This document shows, piece after piece, positions 19,276 to 23,681 of a stretch of 23,681 nt of DNA. A program made the position numbers and the translations under genes. Position 1 is the first letter of the stretch; each line of letters opens with the position of its first letter. Below the pieces are notes generated by a model, which worked only from the letters and a program-made list of their open reading frames with translations, ran no database searches and was not told the DNA's origin. The stretch is taken from positions 1 to 23,681 of the forward strand of contig FWCC01000422.1 in assembly GCA_900169235.1 (NCBI GenBank), in the 5' to 3' direction. The stretch is from Zarea fungicola. Taxonomy: Eukaryota > Ascomycota > Sordariomycetes > Hypocreales > Cordycipitaceae.

Positions 19276-19698
19276 TTGATACCAGCCTCTTTATCATGAT
19301 GGAGGTCTAAGACATAAGCACTGCAAGGGATGAGGCTAAGTACAGTGAAATTACATCGATCCGCACACTGATCGGATGTGCTAGATGAGGTGCGCTCTCT
19401 TGGAATAGAATTTCAAACTATTTCTGCAATGAACTGGCTGCAGCTGCTACGAGATTATACATCACGCGACGATGTGAACTTTCAAGGTAACCCGGCCGGG
19501 AAGCTAATAGACTTCTATGAAGAAGAGTATAATGAATACAATCGGGGAGAATTTCATTTCAGCACAGATATGGTGCAGAAACACACTGATAGGCTCCGTT
19601 CTGTTCCGGATATTATCAAGGGTGGCTATATGAGGAATCATCTGTCCAACTGGATGGGACAGTGGACCAAGTTTGAGCACAGTCAGAGTGACGACTGA
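19276..19698 (+). pseudogene. C-terminal remnant of a reductase domain (NRPS-like/PKS R domain)
   Basis: From 19378 the frame is open to TGA (19696-19698). It reads SDVLDEVRSLGIEFQTI, then NWLQLLRDY, NPAGKLIDFYEEEY and a tail with LRSVPDIIKGGYMRNHLSNW. This pattern (a 'W..vl.ev..lG..F' block, a 'WL..L' block, 'NPA.KL.dF' and a final 'MR..l..WM.qW') matches the C-terminal part of NAD(P)-binding thioester-reductase domains in adenylate-forming reductases and some PKS/NRPS enzymes. The same frame upstream is interrupted by TGA (19297), TAA (19315) and TGA (19369). The last sits where a Trp is expected (TGG to TGA). No Rossmann motif or adenylation domain remains, so it is a degraded fragment. 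It lies 80 bp from the piggyBac left end; the element has not split it. Confidence 0.45.
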
Positions 19699-19778
19699 CC
19701 TTGATTGATAATCATTTGTCTTTGTAGCCATCAGATAAATTGTCAAATCATACATTTTGGAACTGGACACAAACAATA

Positions 19779-19808
19779 CTATCCCTTTGGCAGTCATAAA
19801 GGAGCAAG
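19779..19808 (+). repeat. Left terminal inverted repeat of the piggyBac element
   Basis: This 30-bp repeat is exactly complementary to the right copy. It starts CTATCCCTTTGGCAG and lies 114 bp before the transposase ATG. Confidence 0.88.
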
Positions 19809-19922
19809 GACCCACCCGCACTGTACCTAGCGCAGGTACTTCTTAGTACTCAGGCTGTAACGCGTCTTCTTTGATAACTCAAAAACACCACTTTACACGC
19901 TTTTTTTGTTTAAAAAAAAGAT

Positions 19923-21774
19923 ATGGGTGAACTATATGACAATGCGCCATCAATTGAATGTGATATTGAGTTTTTTAGCCGCCTTGATGAGGCGCAAATT
20001 GAGAATCTATGTGACGATGGTTACAACGAAGAAATGCCTCCTGACCAGCAAAATAGCACAGAATTTGACCCCTTTTCTATGCCTCTAAGGATGCCGTCTA
20101 TTATGAACCTTCCTCCAACGCCTTTGTCACTTTTCCAGCAGTTTATGCCTATTTCGCTAGTAAATTCTTGGGTAGGGTACACCAATAAGCGTGAAGACTT
20201 CTCACCATATAGCCCTATTATGAGAGATCAATTTTAGAAGCCGACTACAATAGCAGAAGTCTATCTCTTCATTGGCATTTTAATTTATATAGGAATTCAT
20301 AGGTTATCTCAAATAGAAGACTATTAGAAGTCTTCTTCAGCGGTAGGCACTCGGCCACAGCATCTAATTATTAGCTATATACCCTATAATCGCTTTTTTC
20401 TCCTCTATCGTCATATTAGCCTCTACAACCGCGAATTAAATCCTCAAACCATCATCCCTACGCCTTTCCACCAAGTTGACGCCTAGTCAGGCGTAATTCA
20501 ACGGGCATCATATTCTATGCTTAGTCCTAGCAGTAATGTTGCTATTGATGAGTGCATAATAGGCTTCACAGGAAGATCAGGCCAAAAAGTGACGATACCA
20601 ACGAAGCCAACGCCGACTGGGTTCAAGATTTAGGTCATAGCACATCAAGGCTATTTTTTACACTGGTTTTGGCACATTCCTAGCTCTATTTATGACTTCA
20701 ATGGAATCCGAATCCCCAAAACGGTCTCACGGAAGCGAAAACGCGAAAATGAAGCTAGAGAGCTCATAATACTTACGCCGACGCAATCTGTCGTTGTTGC
20801 CCTAGTAAAACAGCTACCACCTACGACATATCACGTCTATATAGATAATCTTTTCAGCTCTCCGCCATTATTTAGTATTATTCGCCATTTAGGCAGCGGT
20901 GCAACCAGCACAGCACGTACAAATTGCGGCATTTTTAAAGGCTTTAAAATAGCGAAAAAAGACAATATTTATGGTATTAACCTCTGGCCACATAATGAGG
21001 TACGCTCTATGCCAGCAGAGGAGGGCCAGGCAAGTAATAGTACTAAATAAATACTAAGAAAATCCCTACTAATTGATTCTTCTTCTTACCTAGGTCAACC
21101 AAATTACCTAGAAAGATAACGCCCTCGTTCTTATGCTCACGACCATATATATAAAAGACCAATTTAAACAGCGCATTTAGCGCCGGCCAATGTCAACAAT
21201 AGGAAGGTCACGGCCAATTAGGCAGGTTTTTAGTGACGAGCCTATAAAGGAACTGCCTATGCCGTCTATTACTGCCTAATATAATAGTCATATGGGTGCT
21301 ATAGATATTGGTGATTAACTTAGGGCTTCTAAAGGCTTTAAACACCGAGTTTATAAGGGAAATTGGCGTGCGCTTACGTGGAAATTCCTCCTTAAGACCT
21401 CAATTATTAACGCCTTCTTATTGCAACGATTTAAAGAGCCTATCTAGGGCACAATATCACGTCAGGTTGACTGGCGCCAGCGCCTTATTGATGATATTTT
21501 TAAAGCCTACGCAAATGACGGCGGCAGCCGTGAGAGATTTCAAGCTGGCGACAAATTTACGCCTCTAATACAGCATAAACATGTCAACCAAAATAAATCA
21601 GCATACTACCTAGCCTGTCAGGGCTTCAGGGCAGGCGAAATTCGCCAAAAGGGTCAAAAGAAGCCAAAAATTCAGGGTAATCTAACAAAAACGCGGCGCG
21701 GTTGCGACAAATGTGATGTAGCGATTTGTACCTCTAAAAACTGCTGGTACTTCTATCACAGCTTTGTTCGCTAG
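19923..21774 (+). pseudogene. piggyBac-type transposase (DDE_Tnp_1_7), RIP-inactivated
   Basis: Two exons are readable: 19923-20999 and 21094-21774 (about 585 codons, close to the family's usual length). They are separated by a 94-bp intron (donor GTACGC, TACTAAT branch motif, CTAG acceptor). Conserved blocks include AEVYLFIGILIYIGIHR, IDECIIGFTGRSGQK (first catalytic Asp at 20547), YHVYIDNLFSS (Asp at 20844), the KDN of the WKDN block (21115), and MGAIDIGD (Asp at 21304). A C-terminal cysteine-rich domain, CDKCDVAICTSKNCW, follows. Nine in-frame stops interrupt it. Seven are TAG, most at expected Trp sites: 20235, 20325, 20484, 20631, 21109, 21178, 21445. Two are TAA where Gln fits: 21277 and 21316. 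The acidic residues appear retained, but the many stops mean it cannot make transposase. Confidence 0.9.
21000..21093 (+). other. Intron of the transposase pseudogene
   Basis: This 94-bp phase-0 intron has donor GTACGC, TACTAAT branch-like motif and CTAG acceptor. Joining the exons places NLWPHNE directly before VNQIT-KDN, the normal order in the family. Confidence 0.75.
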
Positions 21775-21837
21775 TAATTCTAAGTACCTTCAGATCCACT
21801 AAGTCTTAATTGGCTACTAATCCTTGCCAGGGACCCG

Positions 21838-21867
21838 CTTGCTCCTTTATGACTGCCAAAGGGATAG
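21838..21867 (-). repeat. Right terminal inverted repeat of the piggyBac element
   Basis: This is the exact reverse complement of 19779-19808 and begins 63 bp after the transposase stop codon. Confidence 0.88.
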
Positions 21868-22389
21868 GCGTTGTTGGCGTAGTACCTATATCTACTAAGG
21901 AGAAGGCTCTTTGGAGCCTTTAGAGGAGGCCTGTTATTCGCCCCAATACAATACTAAGCTAAATAGAAGAATAATTAACTACTCTACTACTTTTTACTAT
22001 ATACTATAATAGTAAGGAATGTAATAGTAATGAATCCTACTAACTAGTTTAATAGTTAAAAGTAGTATATTACCAATCCTAGTAACCGCTCTGTTATACT
22101 TAATTCCTAGTAAGTCATAGTGAGAGGACCCTCTGAGGTCTGACATTAAGATCAATGGAGCTGAGACGTTGTACATTACCGTATCTGGAAAGCGCGCGCT
22201 GCACCAAAGTAGCTGACCCACCGTGAATTCACAGTCTCCTGTCGTGAATTACCAATTGTGGCTCAGTCCTAGATGGCAGGAATTATCCAGCTATATAATC
22301 CTGTAAACTGTTCTTCAACTTGTTTGTTTTCAGCAACAAGGAACTACCTTATACTGAATCAAAGGGTGGATCCCGCACCTCTTGCCACC
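21868..22389. other. AT-rich, RIP-like sequence and 5' flank of the next gene
   Basis: Bases about 21940-22130 are extremely rich in TpA with very few CpA or TpG, the footprint of RIP on an unidentified repeat. Inside lies a 16-bp inverted repeat with one mismatch (TACTACTTTTTACTAT at 21985 against 22052-22067). A short hairpin GGCTC-TTTG-GAGCC lies near 21906. The last 100 bases form the leader of the downstream gene, whose ATG sits in GCCACCATG. Confidence 0.55.
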
Positions 22390-23278
22390 ATGCTTATCCA
22401 ACTCATCCGTTTCACGCTCCCTGCTGGGCAAACTATTGCTAAATCCGACTTTGCCGCACTGCGCAGTGTCGTTGCAAAGCAAGGCGCGCTGCAGCAGTAC
22501 TTTGGCTACTCTATACCGACCCAGACAGCGCCACTTCAAAAAGAACGACATGAGATTGCTTGGGCCATCAGTACGTTGTTGTCGCACCGTGCCTTTGCTT
22601 GGAGTTAAGTAGCTTGCTAACCAGAAACAGACTGGCCCAGCGAGGCGATCCTTTCAACAGGCGCTAAAAGTCTGGCGACTGGACTTGAAAAGCTCTCGCC
22701 CAAGAGCGCGGCCACTTCGTTACTTTTACCCGTAGAGGAGAAGCAATGGCTGAATTATGAGAGTGCATTCGAATCACCGCTGTGCGAATTTGTGAGCAGA
22801 ACCACGCATGTCCTGCTCTGGTTGTATACTCTCGTCCCTAACCACCTTTAACAGGCAATTATGCAATTTGCTCAGGAGACCCCGGTGACTGATGCTGCTT
22901 TTATAAAGTCTTCTCACAAGACGTACACCGACTGCTACCGAGGTGACGGATTTGTCGGCGGTGACTGGGGATGGGGTTCCACCGCGAATTCGAGCAGTGG
23001 CTTGCCAGTCTCCGAGGAGCAGCCTCCTGTCCTCCCGGTCTCTGAGAGGAGGCTCGCCATTTATATTCTCGGTTGGGAAAGCGAAAATGTACGTTTATTC
23101 CAGCGTCTGCTTGATTTTCTTCTTATTCTCAGCCCCACCTGTTGCTAACCAACGCCAGCTTCATCTGGATTTCTCAAAGTCGGAGATTTTTGCTGAGGAG
23201 CTCAATTACCTTTTCCCCCTTGTTGACAAGACTCCCGGCACTGGCGCGTGGTATGTGCCGTTTCAAAAGCACGAGTAA
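22390..23278 (+). CDS. ABM-type (dimeric alpha/beta barrel-like) hypothetical protein, 231 aa, four exons
   Basis: The model is join(22390..22570, 22631..22791, 22855..23088, 23159..23278). All three introns (60, 63 and 70 bp) have GTACGT or GTGAGC donors, CTAAC branch motifs and CAG acceptors, and each restores the frame. ATG 22390 is preferred over the in-frame ATG at 22273 because it sits in GCCACCATG and starts directly at a beta-strand-like MLIQLIRFTL. The protein has two similar halves: an N-terminal one ending near SPLCEFA, and a C-terminal one with IYILGWESE...FAEELNYLFPLV...WYVPF. This layout is typical of fungal stress-responsive or antibiotic-biosynthesis-monooxygenase-like dimeric barrels. 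No signal peptide or cofactor motif is seen. The function is unknown; it may be a small cytosolic heme-independent oxygenase or simply a barrel-fold protein. Confidence 0.72.
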
Positions 23279-23681
23279 TTATGTGTGGACATTTACGAAC
23301 CCGTGATGGGCGGTTTTTGGGTGATTTTACATGGACAACCTTGAATGCAACAGTGGCTTTTGCAGGACTAAATGCAAAATCAATTATATACCTCTGTGTT
23401 CAATTCGCGTATTTTGTCAATACTGTAGCCAATTGGTAGAATGTGTTTCTTGGATGCAGTTTGGGCACATGCGACCCGCGTATCGTGGGCACCGCCAACT
23501 GAGTCACGTCCGTTTCCGGCTGTGGGGGCACTTTAAGTTGATTAAAATTTATGCATATAGCATTGACTGTCACGCAGAGCAGGAAATTCTCATATATTTT
23601 GAATAGTTGATTGGTTCAAAGGAGGTGCTATGGAGGCTGGTGTGAGGGTGGTGTGAGGATCAGTGATCGGAATGGTCTGGT
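23279..23681. other. 3' flank without recognised genes
   Basis: This holds the probable 3' untranslated region of the 231-aa gene followed by AT-rich sequence. The frames at 23248-23606 have no recognisable domains. The final 60 bases are GT-rich (GGTGTGAGGGTGGTGTGAGG) and continue beyond the window. Confidence 0.4.

Larger units (their letters stand above)
19779..21867 (+). mobile_element. piggyBac-family DNA transposon, 2.09 kb, inactivated
   Basis: The element is bounded by perfect 30-bp terminal inverted repeats (19779-19808 and 21838-21867) beginning CTATCCCTTTGGCAGTCATA. CCCTTTG is the typical start of several piggyBac-family termini. It encloses one transposase pseudogene with an intron. 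The expected TTAA target duplication is absent: the four bases outside CCC are CTAT on the left and ATAG on the right. These are themselves part of the inverted repeat, so the true ends may lie slightly further out. The outer flanks show weak further inverted similarity (AACAATA against AACAACGC). The terminal repeats are intact while the coding region is riddled with transitions. Confidence 0.85.

Noticed and set aside
21308..21568. An 86-codon plus-strand gene
   Set aside because: It is a shadow frame over exon 2 of the transposase pseudogene.

Overview
The window looks like nuclear DNA of a filamentous ascomycete (Pezizomycotina). Four lines of evidence support this: spliceosomal introns of 54-94 bp with GTANGT-type donors, CTAAC-like branch sites and YAG acceptors; a HET-domain protein; a caspase-like peptidase with fungal-type architecture; and a piggyBac-type transposon whose premature stops fit repeat-induced point mutation (RIP). 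Genus or species cannot be told from the sequence.

Bases 1-9900 are gene-poor and look like an accessory or decayed region. I can support three small secreted, cysteine-rich protein genes: 2239-2511 (+), 4340-4825 (-), and 7631-8284 (+, with an apparent Kex2 site). There is also a probable orphan exon of a fourth (2719-2901 +) with a weak mirror-image relative near 1090-1230 (-). A broken flavin-monooxygenase-like fragment lies at 5803-6099 (-). The rest holds a GC-rich, repeat-studded island (about 121-528), a possible 296-bp MITE (7140-7435) and one copy of a dispersed repeat (8598-8864).

Bases 9900-18340 are the gene-dense core. A 712-codon caspase-domain protein (+) ending in a CaaX-like tail converges on a 654-aa HET-domain protein (-). 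The intergenic space between them carries an AT-rich 12-bp perfect inverted repeat. Divergent from the HET gene is a RecQ-family helicase of 749 aa (three exons). The second copy of the dispersed repeat sits directly in its 5' flank. Caspase-like and HET proteins are both linked to regulated cell death or incompatibility in fungi, so their pairing is the most suggestive functional association here. No shared regulation is demonstrated.

Bases 18340-21867 hold relics: a possible short-chain-dehydrogenase scrap, the decayed C-terminal end of a reductase domain like those of NRPS-like or PKS enzymes, and a complete piggyBac-family element (19779-21867). The element has perfect 30-bp terminal inverted repeats and one intron. 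Nine in-frame stops interrupt its transposase, and all can be explained as TGG to TAG or CAA to TAA. A very AT-rich, RIP-like stretch follows (about 21940-22130).

Bases 22390-23278 carry a four-exon gene for a 231-aa protein that looks like a fungal ABM-type (dimeric alpha/beta barrel) hypothetical protein. No tRNA, rRNA, CRISPR array or telomere array was recognised.
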